From assembly GCA_964643885.1 (NCBI GenBank), contig CAZXUI010000010.1, positions 1 to 64,000 of the forward strand: a DNA stretch of 64,000 nt. The letters are read 5' to 3'. The notes beneath the pieces were generated by a model, which was not told the origin of the DNA, did no database searches, and was given only the letters and a program-made list of their open reading frames with translations. This DNA is from CAADGL01 sp964643885. Lineage in GTDB: Bacteria > Planctomycetota > Phycisphaerae > UBA1845 > Fen-1342. This document shows, one piece after another, positions 1 through 6,971 of this stretch; within the stretch, counting starts at the first letter, position 1, and every line of letters starts with the position of its first letter. The translations under genes were made by a program, and so were the position numbers.

Positions 1-184
1 CGCCTGGCGAGCAACTGACCCCGTGCTTGGCGCACGGGGTTCTGATGGCGCCGCGTGCGAGGCTGGCGCTGAAGGCGGGCACGGAGGCCCGACCCACAGA
101 GAGGCATGTACGGGCGAGACGCCCGTACCACCCGGATGATTGCGGGCGAGACGCCCGTACCACCCAAAGCTGATTCGGGCGATG
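1..184. repeat. Repeat-rich intergenic DNA downstream of the amine oxidase gene
   Basis: No gene is visible. A hairpin-like element (CCCCGTGCTTGGCGCACGGGG, about 20-40) resembles the CCCCCTGCTTGGCGCAGGGGG hairpins of the tandem array at 6.3-6.7 kb. Two copies of GGGCGAGACGCCCGTACCAC follow at 111-130 and 143-162; the same sequence recurs as a 30-bp tandem repeat at 11221-11370. These short self-complementary elements look like dispersed intergenic repeats, not coding sequence. Confidence 0.6.
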
Positions 185-1336
185 TTACGTGCCTGACGGT
201 CGCGGCTCGGAGCGCAGGCGGGCGAGGCGCAGAAAATCGACCGGCTCGCGCGTTTGTCCTTCGATGACCAGATCGGCCAGGACCGAGCCGATGACGGGGC
301 AGAACTTGAAGCCGTGGCCGCTGAAGCCGGCCGCGAAAACGACATTGGCGTGGCCGGGGTGGCGGTCGATGATGAAGTGCTTGTCGGGGGTCATCGTGTA
401 CATGCAGACGCTGGCGCGCTCGACCAGCGGCCGCACGCCGGGCAGATAGCGGGCGACGAAGCGCTGCACGCGCGGCAGGTCGTCGCTGCGCAGATCGCGC
501 TCGAGGCCGTCCGCATCGTCAACCCGGTCGCCGCCGGTATGCTCGGCGAGCTTGATCACGCCCGGTTCAATTGCAGGAAAGCCGTAGAAGAACCCGTCGG
601 CCAGGTCGTAGGCGAAGACGGGCATCCCGCGATGCAGGTCGTGCGCGGCGTTGTCGCTGCGGAACCAGAGCTGGACCTTGCGGCGGATGTGCAGCGGCAG
701 ATTCAGATCGGCCAGGATGGCCGCGGACCACGGGCCGGCCGTAATGACGAGCGAGGCGGCGGTGAATTCGTGCCCGTCGAGCCGCACGCGGACCGAATCG
801 CCCGCGGCGGACCAGCCTCGCACGCGCTGGCCGGTGAGGATGGTCGCGCCGTGCTCGACAGCGAGGCGGCAGTGGGCGAGCACGCAGGTCTCGACACGGA
901 GGAAGCCGGCGCCGGGCTCGAAGATGGCCTGCTGGTCGTCGTCGATGTTCAGCCCGGCCCAGCGGCTGCGGACGGCCGGCGGGTCGAGCTCGTCGAGCGG
1001 AATCCGGTGCTCGTCGCGGGCCCGGCGAATGCCGCTGAGCACGGGGCCGTCGGGGCGGCCGACGAGCAGCAGGCCGGTGTGCTCGAGGCAGCTCGTGTCG
1101 GTGAGCCGCTCGAGCTCGTGCCAGAGCTGCTCCGAGCGGTCGACCAGGGGGACGTAGGCCGGATGCTCAAAGTAGGAGCGGCGGAGGATGCGCGTCTGGC
1201 CGTGGGAGCTGCCGCGGTCGTGGGCGGGGGCGAACTGCTCGATACAGAGGACGCGGCGGCCGCGGCGTGCGAGATGGCAGCAGGCGGCGCTGCCCATTCC
1301 ACCGACGCCGATGACGATGACATCGTAGGCGGCCAT
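185..1336 (-). CDS. FAD-dependent amine oxidase, monomeric sarcosine/N-methyltryptophan oxidase (SolA) family
   Basis: This 383-residue flavoprotein probably oxidises a secondary amine such as sarcosine or an N-methyl amino acid, giving H2O2 and an aldehyde. The N-terminus has the dinucleotide-binding motif GVGGMG (residues about 10-15). RGSSHGQTRILR near residue 42 is typical of the MSOX/MTOX family. The C-terminal SVCMYTMTPDKHFIID contains the cysteine that carries covalent FAD in monomeric sarcosine oxidase, and FSGHGFKF follows. Length matches the family (about 370-390). It lies 4 bp downstream of the YwaF-like gene, so it is probably the last gene of an operon with it and the BshB1-like gene. 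The last residues (RSEPRPSGT) are encoded by a dispersed repeat that also occurs outside genes, so the native C-terminus may have been overwritten. Substrate is not determinable. Confidence 0.88.
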   Translation of the reverse strand: MAAYDVIVIGVGGMGSAACCHLARRGRRVLCIEQFAPAHDRGSSHGQTRILRRSYFEHPAYVPLVDRSEQLWHELERLTDTSCLEHTGLLLVGRPDGPVLSGIRRARDEHRIPLDELDPPAVRSRWAGLNIDDDQQAIFEPGAGFLRVETCVLAHCRLAVEHGATILTGQRVRGWSAAGDSVRVRLDGHEFTAASLVITAGPWSAAILADLNLPLHIRRKVQLWFRSDNAAHDLHRGMPVFAYDLADGFFYGFPAIEPGVIKLAEHTGGDRVDDADGLERDLRSDDLPRVQRFVARYLPGVRPLVERASVCMYTMTPDKHFIIDRHPGHANVVFAAGFSGHGFKFCPVIGSVLADLVIEGQTREPVDFLRLARLRSEPRPSGT

Positions 1337-1340
1337 ACGC

Positions 1341-2168
1341 TCAGTCTACCGCGGGATCCGTCGGTACGTCGCGACTCGGCGTGTGGGCGGGTGTCGAGCT
1401 CGGCGGGCGGGCGACGCGGTCGTAGAGCCAGAAGGGCGCGTAGAGCAGCAGGAAGACGAGCGTGCCGACGAGCACGAGCGAAGCGAGCGAGAGCGGCCAG
1501 GGGCCGAGGTAGTCGTAGAGCGAGGCGCGCTTCGGCGGGCCGGTGAGATACATGTAGTTGGCGCCGAGCAACAGATCGATGCCGAGGACGACGGCGGCGA
1601 CGGCAATGGTGGTCCACCAGACGCGCCACAGCGAAGCGGGCCGGGGTCGGTAGCCGAGGCCCAGTACGAGGATGAAAGCGGCGGCGAGGATGCCGCCATG
1701 AAGGATGAAGAAGAGAAAGTAAACGGCCGAAGGGTATGCGTCGCTGATCTCGGGCGTCAGGAAGGCCTGGGTGGTGCCGCCGAGGCCCCAGAAATAGGTC
1801 AGCTCGCAGGCGCGGTCGCTGAGAGTCGCGCGGCGCGGCTCCAAGGCGGCGTGGGCACGGGGTTCCGCCATCAGGATCAGCGCGACGATGGCCGCGAAGC
1901 CCGCCAGGTCGCACAGGTGCAATGGCAGCGTCTCGCGGAGATTCCAGGTGCCGTCGAGAGCCGCGCGAATGTCGCCCAGAATGGCACAGGCGAGCAGTGC
2001 GCCCGCCAGACCGTGGCAGATCGTGCGGCGCAGGGTCGGCTCGGCCGGCCGGCCGCGGGCGCCACGGAGCAGCAGACAGGCGGCGGCCGTCACGGCGACA
2101 GTGGCGGCGATGGCCGCGAGGTGGTCGCGGCCGAAGAGGACCAGCGTTTGCGGCTCGGCGGGCGGCAT
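1341..2168 (-). CDS. YwaF/TIGR02206-type integral membrane protein
   Basis: A 275-residue polytopic membrane protein with about six or seven hydrophobic segments. It matches the YwaF (TIGR02206) family in its conserved ETLPLHLCDLAGF segment (about residues 75-88), YFLFFILHGG and GANYMYLTGPP. The function of that family is unknown. The gene lies between the BshB1-like deacetylase (35 bp upstream) and the amine oxidase (4 bp downstream), all on the minus strand, so co-transcription from the promoter near 3007-3035 is likely. An AGGAG sits about 12 bp before the ATG, a long but usable spacing. Confidence 0.8.
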   Translation of the reverse strand: MPPAEPQTLVLFGRDHLAAIAATVAVTAAACLLLRGARGRPAEPTLRRTICHGLAGALLACAILGDIRAALDGTWNLRETLPLHLCDLAGFAAIVALILMAEPRAHAALEPRRATLSDRACELTYFWGLGGTTQAFLTPEISDAYPSAVYFLFFILHGGILAAAFILVLGLGYRPRPASLWRVWWTTIAVAAVVLGIDLLLGANYMYLTGPPKRASLYDYLGPWPLSLASLVLVGTLVFLLLYAPFWLYDRVARPPSSTPAHTPSRDVPTDPAVD

Positions 2169-2203
2169 CGCGGCGCGATCTCCTGGGGCTCGCTGCGCCG
2201 GAC

Positions 2204-2977
2204 TCAGGCCGGCGAACGCGGGGCGGCGAAGGGCAACGGTCCCTGGGGTGCGGCGAGTTTGGCGAAATGGCCGACCGGGTCGGGCAGCGGCAGCGGGTGC
2301 GGAAGGGCGAAGAGTTCACCGTAGTCGAAGCCGGCCCGGCCGCCCTCGCTGGCGTCGAAGGCGCGGATGCGGTGCAGCAGGCGGGGGAGCCGCTTCTCGT
2401 CGAACTGGGAGCGGTAGGCGGAGATGGCCGCGAGCTTCTGCTCGTGCACGTCGCTGACGTCGACGACGAAGGTGGAGAACCAGTGCGTCTGCTCGGCGGA
2501 GATGTGCACGGGGCGGTACCAGAGCCAGTCGATGCGATGCGGCGGCGTATTGTCGAAGCGGTCGTCCCACTTGGTGAGCTGGGAATAGAAGCGGGCGGCC
2601 TCGACGATGAGCTGGGCCTGGTAATGGTCGGGCGAGGCGGCGGGCGTACGGCCGGCCATGGTGACGACGATGCGGGGGCGATGCCGGCGGAAGACGGTGG
2701 CGACGGCGTAGCGGGCGGGCGGGCCGTCCATCAGCTCGCGGTTGGTCAGGCCGAGGGTTTCGACGTGTGTCACGCCGAGGATGGAGGCGGCCTCGGCCGC
2801 TTCGGCGGCGCGGATTTCGGGAGTGCCGCGGGGCGTGGGCTCGCCGTTCGTCAGGTGGAGAATGCCGACGCGGTAGCCGAGCTTGACGAGCTTGGCGATG
2901 GTTCCGCCGCAGGTGATCTCGAGATCATCCGGGTGGGGCATGGCGAAGATTACGTCGAGCGGCTGCGAGTGCGTCAT
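2204..2977 (-). CDS. PIG-L/LmbE zinc deacetylase, BshB1-like
   Basis: A 257-residue metal-dependent N-deacetylase. The motif MPHPDDLEITCGGT at residues 12-25 supplies the first zinc ligands (His, Asp). LTNGEPTPRGTPEIRAAEA and LGLTNREL follow the pattern of BshB1, which deacetylates GlcNAc-malate in bacillithiol synthesis. SPDHYQAQLIVEAARF around residue 115 supplies the second His. The family assignment is firm, but the bacillithiol role is inference because no bshA or bshC lies in the window. Other substrates (GlcNAc conjugates, glycan precursors) are possible. First gene of a likely three-gene minus-strand operon; a TTCAGA-17-TATAAT promoter lies just upstream. Confidence 0.85.
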   Translation of the reverse strand: MTHSQPLDVIFAMPHPDDLEITCGGTIAKLVKLGYRVGILHLTNGEPTPRGTPEIRAAEAAEAASILGVTHVETLGLTNRELMDGPPARYAVATVFRRHRPRIVVTMAGRTPAASPDHYQAQLIVEAARFYSQLTKWDDRFDNTPPHRIDWLWYRPVHISAEQTHWFSTFVVDVSDVHEQKLAAISAYRSQFDEKRLPRLLHRIRAFDASEGGRAGFDYGELFALPHPLPLPDPVGHFAKLAAPQGPLPFAAPRSPA

Positions 2978-3006
2978 GCGAGACTCCGAGCGAGTACCGG
3001 GCAGAG

Positions 3007-3035
3007 ATTATAGGGCGGGCGGCGGCTGATCTGAA
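3007..3035 (-). promoter_or_regulatory. Predicted sigma-70 type promoter for the BshB1-like operon
   Basis: Read on the minus strand, TTCAGA (3035-3030) and TATAAT (3012-3007) are separated by 17 bp. The -10 is perfect and the -35 matches four of six consensus bases. Transcription would begin about 20 bp before the ATG at 2977. Prediction from sequence only. Confidence 0.5.
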
Positions 3036-3070
3036 CGCGGCGAGGACCGTGGGCAATCGCGGCGGCGGCG

Positions 3071-3076
3071 TATAAT
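3071..3076 (+). promoter_or_regulatory. Predicted -10 box for trpG/pabA
   Basis: A perfect TATAAT lies 31 bp before the preferred ATG at 3107. No convincing -35 hexamer is visible 16-18 bp upstream. The box supports the ATG at 3107 over the one at 3092, because a start near 3083 leaves room for a ribosome site (CGAGGA) only before 3107. Confidence 0.4.
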
Positions 3077-3106
3077 GAGCGTGCGTCGAAGATGGCGAGG
3101 ACCGGC

Positions 3107-3685
3107 ATGCTGGTGCTGATCGATAACTACGACTCGTTCACGTACAACCTGGTGCAGACGCTGGGCGAGATCGACCCGGCGCTGGAGCTGCGGGTGCATC
3201 GCAACGACCAGGTGACGGTGGAGCAGATCGAGGCGGAGCGGCCGACGCACATCGTGATCTCGCCGGGGCCGTGCACGCCGCGCGAGGGCGGGATCAGCAA
3301 CGAGGTGGTCCGGCATTTCTCGGGCAAGGTGCCGCTGCTGGGGGTGTGCCTGGGGCATCAGTGCATCGGATTCGTGAACGGGGCCGAGGTGGTTCGGGCG
3401 CGGCGGCTGGTCCACGGCAAGACGAGCATGATCCGTCACGACGGGCGGGACCTGTTCGAGGGGCTGAGCAATCCGTTTCAGGCGACGCGGTATCACTCGC
3501 TGATCATCGCGCCGGAGACGCTGCCGCCGCAGTTCGAGGTGGCGGCGACCTGCGAGGACGACCCGAGCGAGATCATGGCGATCCGGCACCGCTCCGAGCC
3601 GGTCTACGGCGTGCAGTTTCATCCGGAGAGCTTTCTGACGCTCGAGGGGCGTGATCTGCTTGCGAACTTCCTGCGGATCGGGTAG
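3107..3685 (+). CDS. trpG: Anthranilate/aminodeoxychorismate synthase glutamine amidotransferase subunit
   Basis: A class I glutamine amidotransferase of about 192 residues that hydrolyses glutamine and passes ammonia to a TrpE or PabB partner, for tryptophan or folate synthesis. It begins MLVLIDNYDSFTYNL, the classical TrpG/PabA N-terminus. The oxyanion loop is SPGPCTP, the nucleophile cysteine lies in GVCLGHQ, and the His-Glu pair is in QFHPES near the C-terminus. The start was set at 3107, which places this conserved sequence at residue 1; an in-frame ATG at 3092 would add MARTG. TrpG and PabA cannot be told apart by sequence alone and one copy often serves both pathways. No trpE/pabB lies in the window. 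The downstream lipoprotein gene begins 11 bp after the stop. Confidence 0.92.
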   Translation: MLVLIDNYDSFTYNLVQTLGEIDPALELRVHRNDQVTVEQIEAERPTHIVISPGPCTPREGGISNEVVRHFSGKVPLLGVCLGHQCIGFVNGAEVVRARRLVHGKTSMIRHDGRDLFEGLSNPFQATRYHSLIIAPETLPPQFEVAATCEDDPSEIMAIRHRSEPVYGVQFHPESFLTLEGRDLLANFLRIG

Positions 3686-3696
3686 CTCTACGCGGC

Positions 3697-4278
3697 ATGA
3701 TTCGCCTTTCCGGCCTGTGCCTGATCCTCGCCGCAGGTGCGCTGCTCAGCGGCTGTGCCTCGCGTGGCGAGAGCAAGGCCGTCGCGGCCGCCCCGACGCT
3801 CGATGAGCTGCCTACCTACGAGTACCTGGAGCCGACGATTCCGATCCGGGTGGGGATCGTGGGGGAGACGGCCCGCCGGCCGACGCGGGAAATCGTGCGG
3901 ATGCCACAGGAGATTCCGCTGACGGAGCGTGAGAAGGCGATCCTGGAGCGTGGCAAGAAGCCCGAGGGGGTCGACCCGCTGGCGTTCTATCGCCCGGAGA
4001 AGGGGCCGGAGGACGGCATCCTGCCGCAGAAGGTGCGGGTGCCGGATCTGGCGTACGGGTTGGGCGGGGTGTCGTCGGGAATGCACGGGTTTTCGCCCTC
4101 CGTGAGCGTTTACGGAGTCGGGGGAGCGGCGCGGGGGGAATACCGCTTTCCGAGCCGGGTGTCGTCGATCTACTGGCCGCGCGCGGCGTCGGCGGCCGTC
4201 GGTCCGCGTTCGGCGGTGGTTGTCGGCGAGGGGCCCAGGCGGGGCATTGCGGGCCGGCACGGGAAGTACGCGCGCTAG
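3697..4278 (+). CDS. Hypothetical lipoprotein
   Basis: A 193-residue predicted lipoprotein: a short positive N-terminus, a hydrophobic stretch and the lipobox LLSGC (cysteine near residue 20). The mature part has a charged linker (LTEREKAILERG, residues about 75-86) and a Gly/Ser/Tyr-rich C-terminal half with no recognisable domain. It ends in a basic tail. It starts 11 bp after trpG, so it may share that transcript without a functional link. Function unknown. Confidence 0.65.
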   Translation: MIRLSGLCLILAAGALLSGCASRGESKAVAAAPTLDELPTYEYLEPTIPIRVGIVGETARRPTREIVRMPQEIPLTEREKAILERGKKPEGVDPLAFYRPEKGPEDGILPQKVRVPDLAYGLGGVSSGMHGFSPSVSVYGVGGAARGEYRFPSRVSSIYWPRAASAAVGPRSAVVVGEGPRRGIAGRHGKYAR

Positions 4279-4599
4279 CGGGAGCGGCTGCTCAACTCCG
4301 GGCGGCGGCGGTCCGATTCATCCCACATCTTGTCAAGCGAGCCTGTTGTGTACACTTGCGGGCGGCGCGGCTATGCTGTCGCGCGCTGTGCGGCTCCGCG
4401 GCTCGGTTCGTGCGGCGCGCGTCCGATTCGAGCGGCGCCGAAGGATGCGAGAGTCGCCGCGATGCGGTCGAGACCGGCGCAGGACAAATCAGAAGGGTCG
4501 GCCGGCGATTTCAGACCTGCGGTCTGGGCTGCATCGGGAACTTGCGCGGTGACGTGACCGCGCAGCGATTGTCTTCAGGTCAAAAGGTGAGGTCCCAGC
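4279..4599. other. 321-bp intergenic region with two hairpins before the histone-like gene
   Basis: No gene is supported. Two inverted repeats lie close to the next start codon: CAGACC-TGC-GGTCTG at 4512-4526, and TGCGCGGT-GACGTG-ACCGCGCA at 4543-4564, a 22-bp palindrome with one mismatched pair around ACGT. The second is 36 bp from the ATG at 4600 and could be an operator or a transcript hairpin. TTGTCA and TACACT near 4330-4356 form only a weak promoter candidate (15-bp spacer). A likely ribosome site (AGGTGAGG) lies about 10 bp before the ATG. Confidence 0.4.
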
Positions 4600-5094
4600 A
4601 TGGCGAAGCGAAAGAAAGCGCGTAAGGCTGTGAGCAAGACCCGCAAGGCCGCCAAGAAGGCGCGCAAGACCGGCAAGAAAGCAAAGAAGACCACGAAGAA
4701 AAAGAGCGCGAAGAAGAAGTCGGCCGCCAAGTCGGCCAAGCGCCGCACGGCCGCCAAGAAGAAGAGCACGGCCAAGAAGACCAAGAAGCCGGCGCGAACC
4801 AAGACGAGCAAGAGGCCCGCGCCGCGCCCGGCCGCGAGCAGGCCGCCCGCCCGCCCGGGCAGTCCGCCGCCGATGCGACCGTCCGCCTCACCGCCGGCGG
4901 CGGCTCCGACGGCGCCGGCGTTCCCCGTACCGGCCAGCCCGACGATCTCGCGCCCGCCCGAGACGACGCCGGCGCGTTCCGATCCCTGGGCGTCGCCGGC
5001 CGAGCCGGAGATCGAAGAAACCGGCGACGATGCGGAGATCGAAGAGGAAGACGAGGGTGATCGCTGGGACAGTGACCTGGACGAGGATCGATAG
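4600..5094 (+). CDS. Histone H1-like lysine-rich protein with acidic C-terminal tail
   Basis: A 164-residue low-complexity protein in three charge blocks. Residues 1-70 are Lys/Ala/Arg-rich with KKAK, KKSAAK and KKSTAKK repeats, like eukaryotic H1 tails and bacterial Hc1/AlgP-type proteins. Residues 70-130 are Pro/Ala/Ser-rich. The last 35 residues are strongly acidic (EIEETGDDAEIEEEDEGD). The basic block should bind DNA or RNA non-specifically; the acidic tail may balance it or recruit partners. No globular domain is evident. The codon pattern and a well-placed ribosome site favour this frame, although a long open frame exists on the other strand. A nucleoid-associated role is inference. Confidence 0.75.
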   Translation: MAKRKKARKAVSKTRKAAKKARKTGKKAKKTTKKKSAKKKSAAKSAKRRTAAKKKSTAKKTKKPARTKTSKRPAPRPAASRPPARPGSPPPMRPSASPPAAAPTAPAFPVPASPTISRPPETTPARSDPWASPAEPEIEETGDDAEIEEEDEGDRWDSDLDEDR

Positions 5095-5306
5095 CGGCGA
5101 TTGCGGCGCCGAGCCGCGTGCAAGAACGGCGAACGGGCGGGCGGCGATGCCGACCGGACGGGCGATGTTGCGGGCGGGGTGCCCACGCTCCCCGTGGTAT
5201 GCGATGTCCGACGCCCGAGACAGGAGCGAACTGCGGGCGGCATGCCCGCGAGGCCCGGGGGAGGCGGGCAAAGACGCCCGCACCACTGGGGCGCGCGTGA
5301 GGAAAG
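5095..5306. repeat. Intergenic DNA with a degenerate dispersed repeat
   Basis: The 212 bp before pyrF contain no supported gene. GCGGGCAAAGACGCCCGCACCACTGGG (about 5264-5290) is a variant of the GGGCGAGACGCCCGTACCAC element found at 0.1 and 11.2 kb. GGGCGGCATGCCCG (5235-5248) is a second short hairpin. The start of pyrF follows with GAGGA just upstream. Confidence 0.45.
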
Positions 5307-6230
5307 ATGCCGCAGGCCTTCTGGGACCGGTTTGAGGCGGCGATTCGTGCAGGCGGGACGCCGGCCGTCGTCGGGATCGACCCCGTGCTCGAATCGCTGC
5401 CCGATTCGCTGCGGGCGGGCGCAGGCTCGCTGGAGGCGGCCGCGCGGGCGATCGAAAGTTTTTCGCGCGAGTGCATCGACTGCGTCGCGCCGATCGTTCC
5501 GGCGGTGAAGATCAATTCGGCGTTTTTCGAAGCCTACTACGAGGCGGGGGTCGCGGCGTTCTTTCGGCTCATCGAGCATGCGCACGCTCGCGGTCTGCTC
5601 GTGATCTCCGATGTGAAGCGCGGCGATGTCGGCTCGACAGCCAGGCTCTATGCCCGCGGGCATCTGGCCGATCCGGAACTGGCGGGTGTGTCCGCGGCGC
5701 GCGTGCCGGATGCCGTGACGCTGGCCGGGTATCTGGGCGAGAACGCCGTGCGGCCGTTCGTGGAAGCCGGGGCGCGGCACGGGCGCGGGGTGTTCGTGCT
5801 GGTGCGGCCGTCCGATCCGGGTGCGGACGAGGTGCACGAGTTCGGCGGGGATGAACGGTTCTATCAGCACATGGCGCGTCTGGTGTCGCGCTGGGGCGGG
5901 GAGCGGGAGCTGATCGGCGCGAGCGGGTATTCGTGCGTCGGGGCGGTGGTGGCGGCGAAGGATGCGGCCAGCACGCGGGTGCTGCGGGCGGCGCTGCCGC
6001 ATACGCCGCTGCTGGTGCCGGGTTTCGGGGCGCAGGGCGGGACGGCGGTGGAGGTGGCCGCGTGTTTCGCGCCGGGCGGGCGCGGGGCGATCGTGAACGC
6101 GTCGCGGTCGGTGATTTTCGCGTATCAGCGGGCGGAGATTCGCGAGCGGGCGGGGGACGACTGGCAGGCGTGCGTGGCGGAGGCGGCCCGCGAGTTCGCG
6201 CGGCAGGTGGCGCAGGCGGCGCAGGGGTGA
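5307..6230 (+). CDS. pyrF: Orotidine 5'-phosphate decarboxylase, type 2
   Basis: This 307-residue enzyme catalyses the last step of UMP synthesis, decarboxylation of OMP. It belongs to the longer type 2 OMP decarboxylases (TIGR02127-like, about 270-310 residues). GIDPVLESLPDSL is near residue 22, AVKINSAFFEAY follows, and the catalytic Asp-Lys-x-x-Asp motif is in SDVKRGDVGST at about 107. A phosphate-binding VNASRSV lies near the C-terminus (about 270). GAGGAAAG precedes the ATG by a few bases. No other pyrimidine genes are nearby. The C-terminal end is followed within 25 bp by a tandem repeat array. Confidence 0.93.
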   Translation: MPQAFWDRFEAAIRAGGTPAVVGIDPVLESLPDSLRAGAGSLEAAARAIESFSRECIDCVAPIVPAVKINSAFFEAYYEAGVAAFFRLIEHAHARGLLVISDVKRGDVGSTARLYARGHLADPELAGVSAARVPDAVTLAGYLGENAVRPFVEAGARHGRGVFVLVRPSDPGADEVHEFGGDERFYQHMARLVSRWGGERELIGASGYSCVGAVVAAKDAASTRVLRAALPHTPLLVPGFGAQGGTAVEVAACFAPGGRGAIVNASRSVIFAYQRAEIRERAGDDWQACVAEAAREFARQVAQAAQG

Positions 6231-6254
6231 GCGGCGTGAGGGGCCGGCTGGAGA

Positions 6255-6660
6255 CGTCACAACCCGCGGCGCCAAGCGGCGGGCCGGTTGGGATTCAAGA
6301 GACCCCCTGCTTGGCGCAGGGGGTTCTGAGGCGGGGCGCGCGTCAGAACCCGCCGCGCCAAGCGGCGGGACAGTTGGATACCGATAGACCCCCTGCTTGG
6401 CGCAGGGGGTTCTGAGGCGGGGCGCGCGTCAGAACCCGCCNNNNNNNNNNNNNNNNNNNNNNNNNNNNNNNNNNNNNNNNNNNNNNNNNNNNNNNNNNNN
6501 NNNNNNNNNNNNNNNNNNNNNNNNNNNNNNNNNNNNNNNNGGCGCAGGGGGTTCTGAGGCGGGGCGCACGTCGGAACCCGCCGCGCCAAGCGGCGTGACC
6601 CTTGGATAACAAGAGACCCCCTGCTTGGCGCAGGGGGTTCTGAGGCGGGGCGCGGGTTTG
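6255..6660. repeat. 86-bp tandem repeat array interrupted by an assembly gap
   Basis: A unit of exactly 86 bp repeats at 6303, 6389, the copy visible after the gap at 6541, and 6627 (compare GGCGCAGGGGGTT at 6313, 6399, 6541 and 6627). Each unit holds two hairpins: CCCCCTGCTTGGCGCAGGGGG, and CCCGCCGCGCCAAGCGGCGGG. Copies differ by a few bases (ACAGTTGGATACCGATAG against CCCTTGGATAACAAGAG). Because 6399-6541 is not a multiple of 86, the run of 100 N is a placeholder and the true copy number is unknown. No reading frame through it is credible. Confidence 0.85.
6441..6540. other. Assembly gap (100 N)
   Basis: Exactly 100 undetermined bases inside the 86-bp tandem array, the usual convention for a scaffold join of unknown length. 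The repeat on both sides explains why assembly failed here. Confidence 0.98.
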
Positions 6661-6940
6661 GCCCTCTTGTGCTGTGATCCGAGCCAAGGGCCCCACGGAC
6701 GACGTGAGAGGACGACCTTTCCGGTGGCTTCAAGTCACCGGCTACGATCGCTTGCCCTGACGGGCAAGAGAGCGACAGGTCGGAGACCTGTCGCCCAGTG
6801 ACCAGTCAGAGACCGGTCCCCCCAATAGTGAGGAGACCGGTCCCCCAATAGTGAGGAGACCGGTCCCCCAATAGTGAGGAGACCGGTCCCCATTCTCGGA
6901 GCAGCGAAGCGAGGCGCCTGCCCCACCCGTAAGAGCAATG
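6655..6940 (+). repeat. Dispersed composite repeat, copy 1
   Basis: A composite non-coding element that recurs inverted at 41880-42110. Shared parts, in order: GGCCCT[C/T]TTGTGCTGTGATCCGAG, GACGACGTGAGAGGACGACC, GGTGGCTTCAAG[T/C]CACCGGCTA, GGGCAAGAG, GCGACAGGTCGGAGACCTGTCGCCCAGTGACC, and GAGACCGGTCCCCCA. Here the last part is multiplied into four 23-24-bp copies of GACCGGTCCCCCAATAGTGAGGA starting at 6811, 6835, 6858 and 6881. It contains strong palindromes (ACAGGTCGGAGACCTGT, GAGACCGGTC). It ends with CATTCTCGGAGCAGCG and a GCCTGCCCCACCC segment also seen at 15250-15295. No protein is supported. Confidence 0.8.
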
Positions 6941-6971
6941 CCCCTCAGCCGATTCAGCCAATCCAACGAAC

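Noticed and set aside
4575..6275. Long minus-strand open frames opposite pyrF and the histone-like gene
   Set aside because: They are shadows of G+C-rich coding on the plus strand, with Arg/Pro-rich translations and no family character.
6257..6733. Open frame running through the 100-N gap
   Set aside because: It translates the 86-bp tandem repeat and undetermined bases; no credible protein.
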